Assembly: GCF_901709675.1 (NCBI RefSeq)
Contig: NC_051094.1
Coordinates: 2,522,501-2,586,500 of the forward strand
Origin: Syngnathus acus
Lineage: Eukaryota; Chordata; Actinopteri; Syngnathiformes; Syngnathidae
DNA: 64,000 nucleotides
Direction of reading: 5' to 3'
Below the pieces are notes generated by a model that did not search any database, was not told the DNA's origin, and saw only the letters and a program-made list of their open reading frames with translations. Shown piece by piece: positions 1 to 12,645 of this stretch. A program made the translations under genes and the position numbers. Positions within the stretch are counted from its first letter, which is position 1. Each line of letters opens with the position of its first letter.

Positions 1-628
1 GAATTAGAAAGGCAGTTTTTAGAAATGAGCCCGTCCATGACACCTGTCAGCGAAGATGTACGAGCGCCTAACCCATTGTTTAAACCTGAAAGCGTCTGGT
101 GGCATATCTCCGAAAGGAAACAAATATTATTTTTCTGCATTAAACCACCAGACATGTTCTGGCGCCTGATTGATTGAACTCTCTTTTCAGCCGTGGAAAA
201 AAATCACAACGCTCTCGCTGGACCGTGCGCCAAGTCACATCAATCACAAGGCGCGCGATGGCTGGAGTAGTTGACATTCAAACAGGAAAGCTGCCTCCGT
301 TTGCCTTCAGACATGCATCACATGGTCCAACATCACACAAGGAACATGGAGCAGTGAGGGAAAAGATTACTGACTTCCTGTGGAGATGTTGTGGGACGAC
401 ATACATTGTGGTTACGATGCTATACTAGGATATGTTTTTTGTATGTATATTTTTAAATCAGAAGTATGAGTGGGTTCGGTACTTATGGGTATCGGGTATG
501 GGTATCAGTGACTAATCACTGAGTTGAGTTAACTTTTAGTATTTAAGTAGAGTATAAGAGAAATGTAAATGTTAAAATTAAATAAGTTGCAGTGGGTAAC
601 GATAATATTTGTACAGTGCCTCTGCCTC

Positions 629-745
629 GTTTTTGATGAACACTTAGGCCTGCTATACGGCTGGAATGTTGCCTAGAGTGGTGGTACTTGGTGAGCCAAG
701 TCTTTATTTAGGGTGGCACTTGGTGTTGAAAATATGCAAACCATT
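629..745 (+). repeat. hAT-like non-autonomous repeat, copy 1 (fragment)
   Basis: The stretch shares an ordered series of words with 42966-43076 and more weakly with 50868-50927: TTTTTGATGAACACTT, then a GTGGTACTTGGTGAGCCAAGT-like block, then GTGGCACTTGGTG. The third copy ends in GAGAACCACTG, the reverse complement of CAGTGGTTCTC, a classic hAT terminal sequence. That is why I place the family with hAT transposons. This copy is degraded at its right end. No coding capacity is visible. Confidence 0.5.
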
Positions 746-2570
746 ATATTAGAGCGTAACAAAAATAACACAAATTATAAACCACAAAGGCAAAATATGT
801 CATGTCGGCTGGTTAGCATTCCTGGACAAGGCAGTAAATTAGAAGTGAACTTGTATGTTTTTTCAATTATGGAAAGTTGGTGAAGGTTTTCTTGTCACAA
901 CAGTCTGAGGAACGGTCGGAATTACGTTTTCGGATATTTTGGGGCGAGACCCTTTTCATGCTGGCCTGAAGTGATTTGAAGGTGTCATTTCTTTTCTGTG
1001 ATCCAGATTACAGCTGTGGCTCAAATAGACCCCAAATATTCTTGATGTCGAGATGTCTACGCCTTCACATTTCCATGAGTGAAAAACAGAAAGGACTTCA
1101 TTCATTTTATCATTTTTTATTATTACATTTTCCGGCTCATGTTGCCATCCACTTCCATAAATCAAAGTGTCAGTAGATCAATCATTGTTGCTATTTACTA
1201 TCTTTCCTATTGGTTTTCTCTTTAAAACCCTAAAAAACATCTTTGCCATTCAGAGCATCTGTCAGACGGACAGACGGACACCAATGTCCCCTCCCACCCC
1301 TTTCCTATTTTTTTCTGCTTTATGCATTCTCCATTAGCGAGGTGTCAGCACGCTTTGGTGCCGCTATAGATCGTCACGTCAAAACATGGCAGAAATCTGT
1401 CAAGCAGACTCCCTCGGCAGGCCGAGCGAGCCTCCGTGATGGCTCTTACACAGCTGATTTGCTGCCACTCTCATTATTAGTAACACTTGGAAATGGAACC
1501 ACTTGGATGGGATTACCTTGTTTGGAATTCTTATTCAACAGCTAATTCCCAAAGGAGAACAATAATCTGCTTATTTGTGATGTTAAATTGTATTTATTTT
1601 TTTCCCCTGACTGACTGTATTTATTTTGAGCAAAACCTGCACTGCATCTCGGAGTTGTTTACATGACAATCAAAATGTGACGGCCCTTTGTCAACGGGAT
1701 TTATGGCACGGCCGTTTTGAGGTTTCTTCTTTCGGTGGAAGACGTATCGTGAATGACTGGTTCATATTAAATGTTTTGCTTTCTGATCCTGAAAGGGAAA
1801 CCCTCAAGGTACTGTCGTGTATGCCTTCATCGCCAAGCAGATGAAAATTCTGTATTTCCTTTTGACGATTTGGACAGTATTTGATGAACAGATTTTTGCA
1901 CGTCTACCTTATAGTTCTGATGTTTGGGGTTAAATTCTCGACTGTGGCCTTATTTTGATGATGAAGCAATCTAAATACTTCCAAAGCATATTTTTGTATT
2001 ACATGATTTTGATTCTTCTGTTCTATAACCAATAAGTTGCTTTTTCTTTTTGAACGCACTCAACTACAAGTCAGCCATTTGCATCGCATTGATTTATAAA
2101 AGGAATAACCCTCACTCAAGACCTTGTCATAAAACAGATGCTGCACATTTGCTCGGATTGTAATATAAAGTAGCTCGGAGCTAATTCATGTGTCATATGC
2201 TCCGCTTTCAATAAGTTGTAAAAGTCGCAATGTCTTGATCATCACCATTAGCGATAAGAGGAAGGAGGGGGTGTTAAATATTAATTATCAGTCTCAGCCC
2301 GAGTTGTTAATCATCTTTAGCTTTCCATGTTTCCATTCTTTCGAGCTCTCCAAAGCACAGATGATTAAGAGCTATCGAGCGTTCTCGACATCGAAAACGC
2401 TGAATTGAAACAATGGTGGTGCAAAATGTGGAACAGCACGCTGTTGTTTTACGACATGCTTTTGCAGTAATTAATTCTTTGAAAAATGTGGATGTGACAC
2501 ACATTCGACACACAATTCTGCACACGTTCGTAATGTCTTTTGCTTGTAGATGTTTTACTTATAATTTAGT

Positions 2571-2953
2571 TACCGTATTTTCCGCACTATAAGGCGCACC
2601 TAAAAACCTCCAATTCTCTCAGTGCCCCTTATAATCTGGTGCGCCTTATATATGGACCAATATGGATTCGTGGATGAGGACTAATTTATTAAAATAATCT
2701 TTAGGTGTTTATTTTGTGTGTTGTGTGATATTAACGTTTGAGCAACGTTGAGTTATTGATCTATTGTTATTGTTTTCACTATTTCGAGTGTTACTATAAT
2801 GTGATTGCATTAACGTTTGAGCAACGTTGAGTTATTTATTCTATGCGCCTTATAATCCGGTGCGCCTTATATATGGACAAAGTTTTAAAATGGGCCATTC
2901 ATTGAAGGTGCTCCTTATAATCCGGTGCGCCTTATAGTGCGGCAAATACGGTA
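2571..2953. mobile_element. TA-flanked inverted-repeat MITE, subfamily A, copy 1
   Basis: The ends read TA-CCGTATTTTCCGCACTATAA on the left and the inverted equivalent TTATAGTGCGGCAAATACGG-TA on the right, giving a TA target duplication. Inside are repeated subterminal words (GCGCCTTATAATCCGGTGCG and ATATATGGAC). The centre differs from other copies: a unit of about 27 bp (starting TTAACGTTTGAGCAACGTTG) occurs twice, near 2731 and 2811. There is no transposase frame, so the element is non-autonomous. The TA target suggests a Tc1/mariner-like or related mobiliser, but the family is not assigned. Confidence 0.8.
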
Positions 2954-3077
2954 GTTCAAAGTTTTAGAGAAGGTTAAATTAAGTCTACATGTAAAAGGTT
3001 TTAGTGAATTTTAGGTTGATCCTGAAATGGTCTTTGGTTAACTGCACCAATTCTTTTTTTTTTTTTTTTGCATGTAG

Positions 3078-3206
3078 GTCCTTGCCACCCAAACCCTTGC
3101 CACAACAGAGGGGCGTGTGAGATCAGTGAGACCTACAGGGGGGACACCTTCATTGGATATGTCTGCAAGTGTCAACCAGGCTTCAGCGGGGTTCACTGCC
3201 AACACA
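3078..3206 (+). CDS. edil3: EDIL3 exon: EGF-like domain 2 with RGD motif
   Basis: This 129-nt exon of EDIL3 (DEL-1), a secreted matrix protein, is bounded by TTGCATGTAG at the acceptor and GTAAGT at the donor, with both boundaries in phase 1. The translation ([17 protein letters not shown]..., 20 residues or fewer shown) has the six EGF cysteines and ends FSGVHCQH. It contains TYRGDTF; the RGD codons are at 3137-3145. In the human protein this motif sits on a long loop of EGF2 and binds integrin alphaV-beta3. The insert between cysteines 3 and 4 that carries RGD is retained. A human 'NGG' is 'NRG' here. It aligns with human residues from about Gly76. EGF1 and the signal peptide are upstream of the window. 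Being a 1-1 phase cassette, the exon could be skipped without a frameshift. Confidence 0.97.
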
Positions 3207-6200
3207 GTAAGTTGAAAAAAAAAAGTTCATTCCATCAAGTCAATGGGTTTGATTTGACTGAGTAAATATGTAACATGTCAATTAGCAAGCTCTCAATTAT
3301 TCCACCCCGATCTCTAATGATCGTAGAAGAACACTGATATCAGATAAGTTGTCATCATGTTTTGATTAAAAGACATATCCCCACAAAAGGGAAACGGGTA
3401 AAGTCAATATATCGGTATCACGTTATTGTATTTGACTCCAGCCAAAACAGTGCGCCGCTGGCAAGCGTTCTCATCATCATTCAGTTATTGTTTTCTTTTA
3501 AGCCCTCAGGGTTGCGGGGAGCTGATTTGAAACGGGCTGAATGCACTAATGGCTGTCAATTTTCCTCGCAGTCATTACAGTTCAATGGGAGAAAATGAGT
3601 GAGCGAGAGAGTGACAATACTTCATCTGGAGAGACAAATAATCAAATCTACAGCTCTATGGCAATTAAATGATAAACAGACATAAATAATTGCTACTTGG
3701 TCGTCTAACTTAATGCTGAGGGAAATTATCAGACTTAAAAGAAAAAAAAGACAGACAAGATTCCCAGATTGAGATTTATCTGATGTAGAAATGTAATAAA
3801 TGATTTTGTGAGAATCTGCTCAACATTTTAAATCAACGATACACTCGATCATTTTTTGGGGGACATATTGAGTCGAGCACGAGCACCTGTTGAATTCAGC
3901 AAAGCGTCCGTGTTGTTGCTAAAAAGTGATTGCCGCATAATCAACCTCAAGCTATAAACGTCATTGCAGAGTAAAGTCAACTAATTGGTTCAGCCGCTAG
4001 TGTATCTGCATGGAACAGTCTTTTCTTTAACGAGCTTGTATATTTCGTCAGGCTATGAATACGTCTTGGAAGCATTAGCAGTAGTTAAATATTAAACCAA
4101 ACGCAAATCCCGCATTTTAAAAGCAGTTGTGGATTTGAACTTTAACACACTATCTTCCGCCTTTTACTGCATTTGCTTTATTGCTCTGTCAGAGCTAAAT
4201 CCAATTTCACACCTTTGAACATTATCCTTAATGCGTGCATAGCACATCCCGCTTGTTAGAGCTGCTTTATGAAGCTCTGCTATAAAAGTGTCACACGTGG
4301 ACGAGAAAAATAACTAGGAGCTCCCGAGTTTCCGAAATGAGCTGTACTGGACTTGGATTTAGGGAACGGGCATCATTTAAATTTTGGGACTCATTTATGG
4401 ACATGACAGTTTAAAGTTTCTACAAATGTGATTCAAATTAGAAAAACTTGACATTCGGTTTATTTAATACTCCTAATAGGCTTCCATAAAAACTTTCACC
4501 ACCAGACAGCAAATTAGCTAACGTTATGTATTCGTATTAAATTCATATTTCCAAGCTTAATATTCAATTCAAGGTTGTCTTTAGTCTGATCGATTTCATC
4601 GTCTCAGCCTTCATCCTCACAGTCCTTCATCTTTTGTAATAGTGTGTGTCATGAACCAGAGCTAGCCGACCGATATCGGGAAAGGAGTCAAACATCGTAA
4701 TGAACTGTCACCGCGTAAAGATAGCAACTGATTGCCTTGCTTGTCATGTGGGTGCCAAATCATTTTAAGGGCGCATGCTCTAAGTTTATCAAGGACAAAT
4801 GAAGCAGAAAGAGATTTTTCCCCAGCAAGTGTGTTATTTTTTTCCCTCCGCTCACCGCAAACCGTAAGTCACGCTCAACACGGCGGCGGCCTGTTGAACA
4901 AAAGAAATGAACGGTGCAACCTGAATTGCTGATGGTTGTCTTTTTGATGGCGGCTGCTGACTACGGACTTTTTGTCATTCCTCTCGGAACACGTGGTAGT
5001 CGGGCAGAACCGATAAGGACTAGGAAACGTGAATGAATAAGACAGACAACGTATTTTGCTCATCGACAGCCGTTATCTCGGCTCTTGCCACAGGACAATC
5101 GCTCCGACTTAAATCTGCTGTGCGTGGTGACTTTTAATCAATTCTTTTGCCACAGATCACAGGCTACCTTTCATCAATCTGTGCTGATGCGCCTGTACTT
5201 TTTCCCTTTTATGTTCATTTATATCCTCTGCAATGTTCACCGCACTGCTGACATCATGCCTCGACTGGAATTTGAAGTTCGGTAAAAAAGTCAGTTTGAT
5301 TAACTTTCTGCTCACATTGTGCACGGTAAGAGAAGTCAAAATGGTTAGCATGCTCAGACTTCTGGGGAGGCGGAAATACTCGGAGCTGACGTACGTGTTA
5401 CAATCAGGATGGTATTCATATTCGTAATTCCAAGAAATAGACTTCAGTGTGTCCACAAAATCTGTTTGCTATTCATCTAAGCTGCTTCATTTATTTAAGC
5501 GCCCAAGCCAAGGATTTTCACCTCATCCTTCCAGAAATCATGCTGTGGGGGAAGGATTAGCTAAATTGATTAAAATGTACAGCTAAAAGTTGGAAGAAAT
5601 GTTTGCTCGAGGAAAAAAGTTCCTATGTAAACAGGCTGAAGAAATACTTTAAGTTTCAGTCAGGGTGCCTAAGGTCTGTTCTTGTTTTTTTTATTTAAAT
5701 CTGACTTTGGGTCATAAAAGTTGTGAAGGATAATGAATATTATGGTAATGTGCACACCAGTTTTGTTCTGCCTCTGCTTTGGTGACAGCTCTGGCTGGAG
5801 GCATTAGGGTCTCTGTCTTTCTCAAAGCAAATCCAATAATGTAAATAGATCTCCAAGACTGTGGTGAAGTCATTTTTTTCTGCTGCCTTTTCCCATTGTC
5901 TATTTTAGTAGAGCTAACCGATTGTTTCTCGTCATCAAGATTTAATGGCATCTTTCTTGCTAACTGCTATCAACACCAAAACAGAAAAAAATTAGATGCA
6001 AAAATAAAGGAATTGTCTATCGTAGGATACACTAATAATCACAGAAGAAAAAAAAATCTTAAACTATATTCAACAATCAATCAATAAAATATTTTCCAGT
6101 GTTTGGAAGCATAACTACTTCCTTGGAGATTTCGATTTCTATTGGTAGTGAACACACAGGCTTGCCACTGTGCTCAATTACTGTGCCATATAGATCTGTA

Positions 6201-6984
6201 CGGAGGTTACGACTGTTTTCACATCCCGCAACAGCCCACCCACTATTTTTACTCTTTTCAAACTGCGGCCAGATACATTTACAGGAAGAGATGAGCGTCT
6301 CCGGGGTGAAAAGTTCCACAGTTGACGAGATATCTCAAAGGGTGACCACAGTCACGCAGCCAGACCTCTAGACATCATTGAACAGCCCACAGATTGACTG
6401 TTAATGGTCTCTGAAGTTCAATACGGAAATATAGTTAAGGTTAGCCTATTTACGGCTTTCAGTCGACCGTACGCAGCCAAAGAAAAAATGTAATTATGGC
6501 TGCAAAGGAGTGGAAGATTGTTGATCATCTGTGGAAAGTTTTTGTTCAAACATGGCTCGGAAATTGTGCAGTGGACTGATTAATAGTTTTATTTGATTAA
6601 AAGCGACACAGAGCAATAGAGAATGCTAAAATAGACAGAGTCATTGCTAACAGACCCGTGAGAACCAGAAGTAGCGGTTTCTGACGAGAGCAATAACCCG
6701 TACAGTGTTCAAGCTCCTGAGAGTCACAAATGGAATCACAAACATTTGCACTTTCACGATGTAATCAGTCACGGTGAAATTTTTCTGACAGAAATTTTCA
6801 CAGTTGTTTCTCATGCCATGAGCTGCTAATTCAAAGTACCATCTTATTTATCTTGTTGTGGTTGAACACTAACCTGGAATAAATGACTGAAATGATTGTG
6901 TTGGTAGCCTTTGTGTGATTGGATACTGAAGTCTGTATACCAAGTAATTACAGTTGTGTGCGCCAGATCATAATACTGTCTACA

Positions 6985-7156
6985 TACCGTAATTTTCGGA
7001 CTATAAGTCGCGGTTTTTTTCATAGTTTGGGTGGGGGGGCGACTTATACTCAGGAGCGACTTATATACATATATATGGTTTTTTTCACTTTTTTGGGCAT
7101 TTTATGGCTGGTGCGACTTATACTCCGGTGCGACTTATAGTCCGAAAATTACGGTA
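6985..7156. mobile_element. TA-flanked inverted-repeat MITE, subfamily B, copy 1
   Basis: The element is about 168 bp, with TA on both sides and near-perfect ends CCGTAATTTTCGGACTATAA / TTATAGTCCGAAAATTACGG. Internal words are GTCGC-type rather than the GCGCAC of subfamily A. A G-run (GTGGGGGGGC) lies near the left end. The same element occurs inverted at 36419-36590 and 41065-41220. It has no coding capacity. Confidence 0.8.
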
Positions 7157-9735
7157 TGCAATATATACATAGGTACGTACATACCATGCAATTAAGTTTC
7201 ACCCAAGGTCTTGTCGCTGCATCCTGTGTACCGTAAAGAGAAAGCTATCTCGTCTTTGTCAGAGGGCACAAACTGAGGTAGGCTCAAGGTACTACTTTTG
7301 CCTGAGCTCCTGATATGAATATGTTCTTCAACCCTTTATAAGGAAGCCTTTATCTTTATATTTGAAAACGGTTTTCCATGTTTCAACACTGAACAAGACC
7401 AGATAAGTGGCCGTTAGTGGCGATCTTTTAAAAAAACGTCTTGTTTCAATAACCGTCTATGGAAAGCCTGCTGTCCTCTGCAAAAAATAGAAAAGTATAG
7501 AAATGTATTTCACATTTGCTGTCAAAAAAGGAGGTAATCTCTCATCCTTTTTTAAAGAACCCACTGAAATGAAGCAATTCTTCAACCTTTCCTCTCCTCT
7601 ATACCTTTTTGTGAAAAAGTTTGGCCGATGACTTTACATCCCCCTTGGCTTTAATTCAGCTACACTGTGACCTCCTGGCCTCTCCACAAACGAAGGACCT
7701 GCAGGACCTGGAAGATGGTGACAGCATCAGCTCAAAGGCATTTCTAAACCCTCGCTCAATCCTGCCCTAGGCTTTTGTCTGGCATTAGCAGCCACACTGA
7801 TAAAAGCTCGACCAAACAAAGCTGCATTCGCTCCAGACAATCACAGTTAAGATGCTCACAAAAAAAAATAGGATGTTATATGTAAACATAGATTTGGTCC
7901 GTAATACTATTTTTTAAAATGAAAGCATAGAACATTATTTAGTAGTCTATTTCCTCCAGAATACATATATACTATTAAGAATATTTAAATCGGATAATAT
8001 GAAGTTGAAGTTTATTTTTGAACATGAGATCAACCAAACACAAAATCATTTTTTCACATTTTCACATAATTTCATGTTATGCCAAGAGGACAAATAAATC
8101 ATGTTCAAAAAAGGAGAAGGAAAAAGCTATTGCTTAATATAAAAGCGTTCAAAGTTAAGGTCAGTGAAAAAATGAATAATTCAAGTCAAAGTGATTGAAG
8201 TCTGTTTACAACTTAGTTTTTGAATTGAATCCTTGGTCTCTATATTCCTTAAAATTCATCCAGTTATTCTCCACTGACGGCTTTCAGCATCACATTCGCT
8301 AAGAACCATTTTAAAGGGCTTCTAGAGTGCTTCTGCGATTAACTCCTTTGCAAACTAATCCCATTTCAAAAAGGGATAGTCCTTGGAATACTGTACACCT
8401 TAATCGCGCAACCACAGTTTCATGAATAACGATAAAACTCACTTTTGTTTGAGAATCAAATATTTTCTTCTATTAGATAAACATAAGCACAACACGGCCA
8501 CTGTCATTAAGCTTACAAACTGGTGATGATCAGTTCCACCCAGACGCGCATAAAAAAATGTTGGGCGTCTGATTTGCAAATCGCCCTTAATAAATTCATG
8601 CCGTTATCTAGAGAATTGCAAGCTTTTCTGTAGCGTCTGACTGCGAGACCACCATGAATCACATCAGCAGGGGAGGTTTTTCCGGGCTTAAACCGCACTG
8701 TTTAAGGAAGTGAGATGATTACTTCAAACAAGCTTTGAGTAGTCAGGGTCAGAGATTAATTACATTGCCTGCTTCATTCCTGACGATCACCGAAGAGAGG
8801 TCAAACAAACGTTCGTAGCCTGAAAGTCAAAAGGCGCTGCTTGCTTCTTGTGAAACTGAGAAGTCTCTGCCGTGGGTGGTCTCCACTTATCTAACGATAT
8901 TTACTTTAGCTGAATACACTGTTAATGCATAGGGGAGGAATTGGAGAAAAAAAATTGCCCAGCCATTTAGGAGCAATAGGTCTTGTACAAATTCTTCGTA
9001 TTTGTTTATTTTAGGTTAGAGTAAAACATATAGTGGTTGACTTGCCTGGGTAAAGTGAGTGGACAAGGGTTTCATTAAATTTTGTTTTTGAGGATTAAAA
9101 AAAAAAGGGATATAATTGTTACATGATATAGATAATACATATCAAATCAAATCAATGTATTTCATAGAAAACAATTAAATTTTTGCCTCGCTCTCTGAAA
9201 ATAAAAGCCACGCATTGTTTTACTTTGGTCGGCCTCACAATTCCATCTATATGCTAATCTTTAATCTCAAGGAGGTACTTTTCTACTGTGACCTGGATGA
9301 ACTGGAAGACAGATTTTCTCCAGCCACGTGTCCACAGCAGGTGCAGGCACTGTAGAGGTCATTGGAGTCCAGTCGAAAGGTCACCGCAGAGTCATAGTCA
9401 TGCAGACCTGAAGGCATGTTCCCGCTCCCCGGACACACCGCAGCCAATTTACGCTCACGGCCAGCCTTGCTTCCTGACATATAGCACTATTCATTGCTCT
9501 CATTATTGTCCAGCGGAGACACTTTTCTGAGAATAATAGGAGCTGAGGCAAAGAAAGGGACGTTTCAGTGAACTGTTTCAGAGTCAGAACAAGGACCCAG
9601 AGAGCAGTGTTGCAACTAAATGTAGCTGTTCAATTTGGTTTTACCTGCAGTCATAACCTTGACCAAAATATTGCTTCCTAGCAAAGATCTTATCTGTTTT
9701 CTGCGTACAGTATAATAGGCTAGTAGTAAGAAACG

Positions 9736-10152
9736 TACCGTATTTTCCGGACTATAAGGCGCACCGGACTATAAGGCGCACCTTCAATGAATGGCCCATT
9801 TTAAAAATGTGTCCTTATATAAGGCGCACCGGACTATAAGGCGCACCATTAATGCTTCATGTCAGATTTTTAATCCAAATCAAATCATTCTCCATTTTAT
9901 CTTTTTTTATTTCAACTTCAGACGCATCAAATTACTTTATAATCACAAAATAATGATCCATAGTCTTTTTGATTCATGATTCATAGTCTTCAGCGGGCCA
10001 CTTATGATTGATTTCATGACACAATGCTTCGGGCCAGTTTAAATTTAGGAATTTGGTCCATATATAAGGCGCACTGGACTATAAGGCGCACTGTCAGCTT
10101 TTTAGAAAATGTTAGGTTTTTAGGTGCGTCTTATAGTCCGGAAAATATGGTA
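9736..10152. mobile_element. TA-flanked inverted-repeat MITE, subfamily A long form, copy 2
   Basis: The ends are TA-CCGTATTTTCCGGACTATAA and TTATAGTCCGGAAAATATGG-TA. The core of about 200 bp (around 9850-10075), with words such as ATCACAAAATAATGATCCAT and GCGGGCCACTTATGATTGAT, reappears in inverted orientation in the element at 21430-21844. These two are therefore full-length copies of one long form. No transposase frame is visible. Confidence 0.8.
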
Positions 10153-10922
10153 ACCAAATTCATCATTTCACACTTCAAAAGAGCACAAAGTGAAATTTAT
10201 TTCTCCTCTATTGACAAAACGGCACGTCAACATCATTAGCTAAATTAGCTAATAAGAGCGTATCGTCATCCCCTCGCCGGTGCGCGTTTTCATTTGAAGA
10301 AATCTCCTGAAGTGGTTTATATAGCAACTCACTGGCTTCGTTTCCATCATATCTGTTAAGGTTCTAGCTCGGTCTGTCATGCTGTCACTCTTTCACTGTC
10401 TCCTTTTCATTCACTGCTTTTCGTACTACGTTCCTTGAGGCAATCATTCTCCCCCTTATGATTTTGCGCTTGTGAAGTCCTGGTTCTGATCTCCTTGGGG
10501 GCTTATGACTGCTCATAAAATGAAGGTAAACGGTACAAGTGCTCACTATGCTTTTCTCTGTTGTGTGTTTGACTCCGGGCTATTTTTGTGACTTGCCCCC
10601 CCCATAACCTTTGTATTTGAACCTATAGTGTTAAAAAAAAAAAGCTCTATGAACATAAACGAGTAACTAGTGTATTGTTTTGTGCTGTGGTGAAATAATT
10701 CTGTCACTCTGTGGGTGGGTGCTGTTTTCATTTTTCTCCTCCATTCCAAGGACCAAGGCCTGAGAAAAATCAATAAAGGAGGCTATTGTTATCATACATC
10801 GGTGTTATTATGTATCTTGTGAGCTGTACGTTGGCAATGGGTTAATGGTCAGTCAGGCGGTTGACAACCTCTTTTAGCTGTAATACAATTAACATGAGTG
10901 ACACTAAAGCCTTTTTTTTATG

Positions 10923-11224
10923 TACCGTATTTTCCGCACTATAAGACGTACCTAAAAACCTCCAATTTTCTCAAAAGCGCTTTATAATCAGGTGCGCCTT
11001 ATATATGGACCAATATTGAGCCACTACAGCAGGCGTGTCCAAACTCCGGCCCGCGGGCCAAATGTATATATCTTATATATGGGCAAAGTTTTAAAACGAA
11101 CCATTCATTGAAGGTGCGCCTTGTAATCTGGTGCGCCTTATATATGGACAAAGTTTTAAAATGGGCCATTCATTGAAGGTGCGCCTTATAATCCGGTGCG
11201 CCTTATAGTGCGGAAAATACGGTA
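10923..11224. mobile_element. TA-flanked inverted-repeat MITE, subfamily A, copy 3, with internal hAT fragment
   Basis: The ends are TA-CCGTATTTTCCGCACTATAA and TTATAGTGCGGAAAATACGG-TA. The right half repeats the module 'GGACAAAGTTTTAAAATGGG ... CATTCATTGAAGGTGCGCCT' twice. In the middle (about 11033-11060) a stretch AGGCGTGTCCAAACTCCGGC CCGCGGGCCAA resembles the end of the 'GTGTCAAACTC..GGCCC' hAT-like family seen at 23952. This suggests a nested insertion of which only an end remains. Confidence 0.75.
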
Positions 11225-11519
11225 CATAAAGGCTAAATGCTAACGCTGGTGTTTATTTCAAGTATTTACCACGCTGTGTAAATTGAGTTCTAATCATGTC
11301 TATTCCAGTACAACATCATTTGTTTCCAAAGATTGTTTTTCTATAAAGTGAAATGAATGGAATAAATCACAGTTCAAAAGTTTGAAAAAAAGAAATCTAG
11401 TTTACTATCCACAATTTGTCCAGAATAGCCAATTTGCATAGCTATTTGAATTTTCATTCGTTCTAACTTTTAGTTGGAATAAAAATGTGATTACTGTGAA
11501 TCTATGTTTGTGTTTTCAG

Positions 11520-11633
11520 ATATTAATGAATGTGAAAGAGAGCCATGCAAGAACGGGGGCCTTTGCACTGATCTGGCTGCAAACTACTCCTGCGAATGTC
11601 CCGGGGAGTACATGGGGAGGAACTGCCAACATA
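11520..11633 (+). CDS. edil3: EDIL3 exon: calcium-binding EGF-like domain 3
   Basis: This 114-nt phase 1-1 exon has acceptor TGTTTTCAG and donor GTATGT. The split codon AAT joins the previous exon to give NINEC, the calcium-binding EGF start. The domain then runs [31 protein letters not shown] and QH, with six cysteines. [10 protein letters not shown] fits the C-x-[DN]-x4-[FY]-x-C hydroxylation consensus of calcium-binding EGFs. NYS is an N-glycosylation sequon that corresponds to human Asn140. In DEL-1 this domain stiffens the EGF array so that the RGD finger of EGF2 is presented to integrins. Differences from human are conservative. Confidence 0.97.
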
Positions 11634-12399
11634 GTATGTACTTGCTTTGTTCATCATCGTAAAATGCTTTGCATCCAACTACTTCACGCAACTTCATTTC
11701 AATTTAATTCACAACACATTTGCAAATTGTTAAGATAAAAAGCATATTTATAAAACCACATTAGACCCCCAAGCATAAAGTAATGACATGTTCAAACAGT
11801 ACAACGACTCACAACCAATTTGTTTTTCTTTGACTTAAGTGCTCCCCCTTGGCTGTACAGAGAATGAGAGCGAGCTTCTGTCTTATTATTCTCTTTTACA
11901 AAATGCTCAGTAGCTCAAAAGGAACTTAGTGTGTTTCTTACGCTTCTTCTGAGGATTTTTCCCACTCACTCTGAGAGCAGATTAGGATTAATGTTCCAGT
12001 ACACTCGCAAGCGTGAGCCTCCACTGCACTGTGACTCACAGATGTATTCATCTGCTTTTCTATCTCACGGCATGTCTACAGTTCACAGAGAAGCATTCCG
12101 GGGTTACTTTGCAGGTGTCTGGCGGAAAAGATACAGTACGCTTCTTCTGGATTATAATACATATAACTTTTGTCAAGGGGTTACATTTCACTTTTCTCTT
12201 TCTATGCTTGCCAAATGATATATTTCATTTTGTGCCGTAAGTGTGGCAGCACCTCTGTTGTACGATTTATATCGATTTAGCATAAATTTACGTCATTTAG
12301 CTTTCTAACGGGTATTTTCTATCCAGCCTCACGTGTCACATATTGACGCCGTTGTTGACACCTGCTGCCTGGTAGATATGATTATTATTATTTTATTTA

Positions 12400-12645
12400 T
12401 CTCGCCATCTGCCGCGTGCTCATTAGTATTGCTCGGCTAATTTGTCGAGGCTGTTGGTAGGGCTCGCGCGAGATGGATCCAGGCGTCACACGGCGGCGGC
12501 GCCGTTAGTGATGAGGGCTGTCGCAGATCTGATGTATGCTCCGGGGCCAGCAGGCCAAGGCTCGGGGGCCGGCTGCCTCTGCTGCTCTGATAGACGACTG
12601 GCAGGCAGATCATTAAGAGTACCCGCTTATGTCTGCGAGGTGAGA
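12400..12645. promoter_or_regulatory. CpG-dense intronic patch (candidate enhancer or cryptic promoter)
   Basis: About 20 CpG dinucleotides occur in roughly 240 bp by hand count, in an otherwise AT-rich intron where CpG is sparse. The densest part is near 12470-12505 (GCTCGCGCGAG, GCGGCGGCGCCG). Homeodomain-like TAAT words (CTCATTAGTATT, GCTAATTTG) border it. A CpG-rich island that has kept its CpGs is typically unmethylated and regulatory. Function is inference only, and no initiator or splice donor for an alternative transcript could be fixed. Confidence 0.35.

Larger units (their letters stand above)
1..3077 (+). other. edil3: edil3 intron upstream of the EGF2 exon (partial)
   Basis: This is intronic DNA leading to the acceptor at 3076-3077, which is preceded by a long T tract (about 3052-3069). 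I see no exon in it. In particular I could not find the short acidic alternative exon that in mammals lies between EGF1 and EGF2, nor EGF1 or the signal peptide, so these must lie upstream or be missing. It contains one short hAT-like repeat fragment (about 629-745) and one TA-flanked inverted-repeat element (2571-2953). The open frames here are short and lack domain signatures. Confidence 0.75.
3207..11519 (+). other. edil3: edil3 intron between EGF2 and EGF3 exons
   Basis: This 8.3-kb intron runs from GTAAGT at 3207 to TTTTCAG at 11519. I see no additional exon. It carries three inverted-repeat MITEs (6985-7156, 9736-10152, 10923-11224), the latter containing a short hAT end at about 11033-11060. 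The remainder is AT-rich single-copy-looking DNA without long reading frames. Confidence 0.85.
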
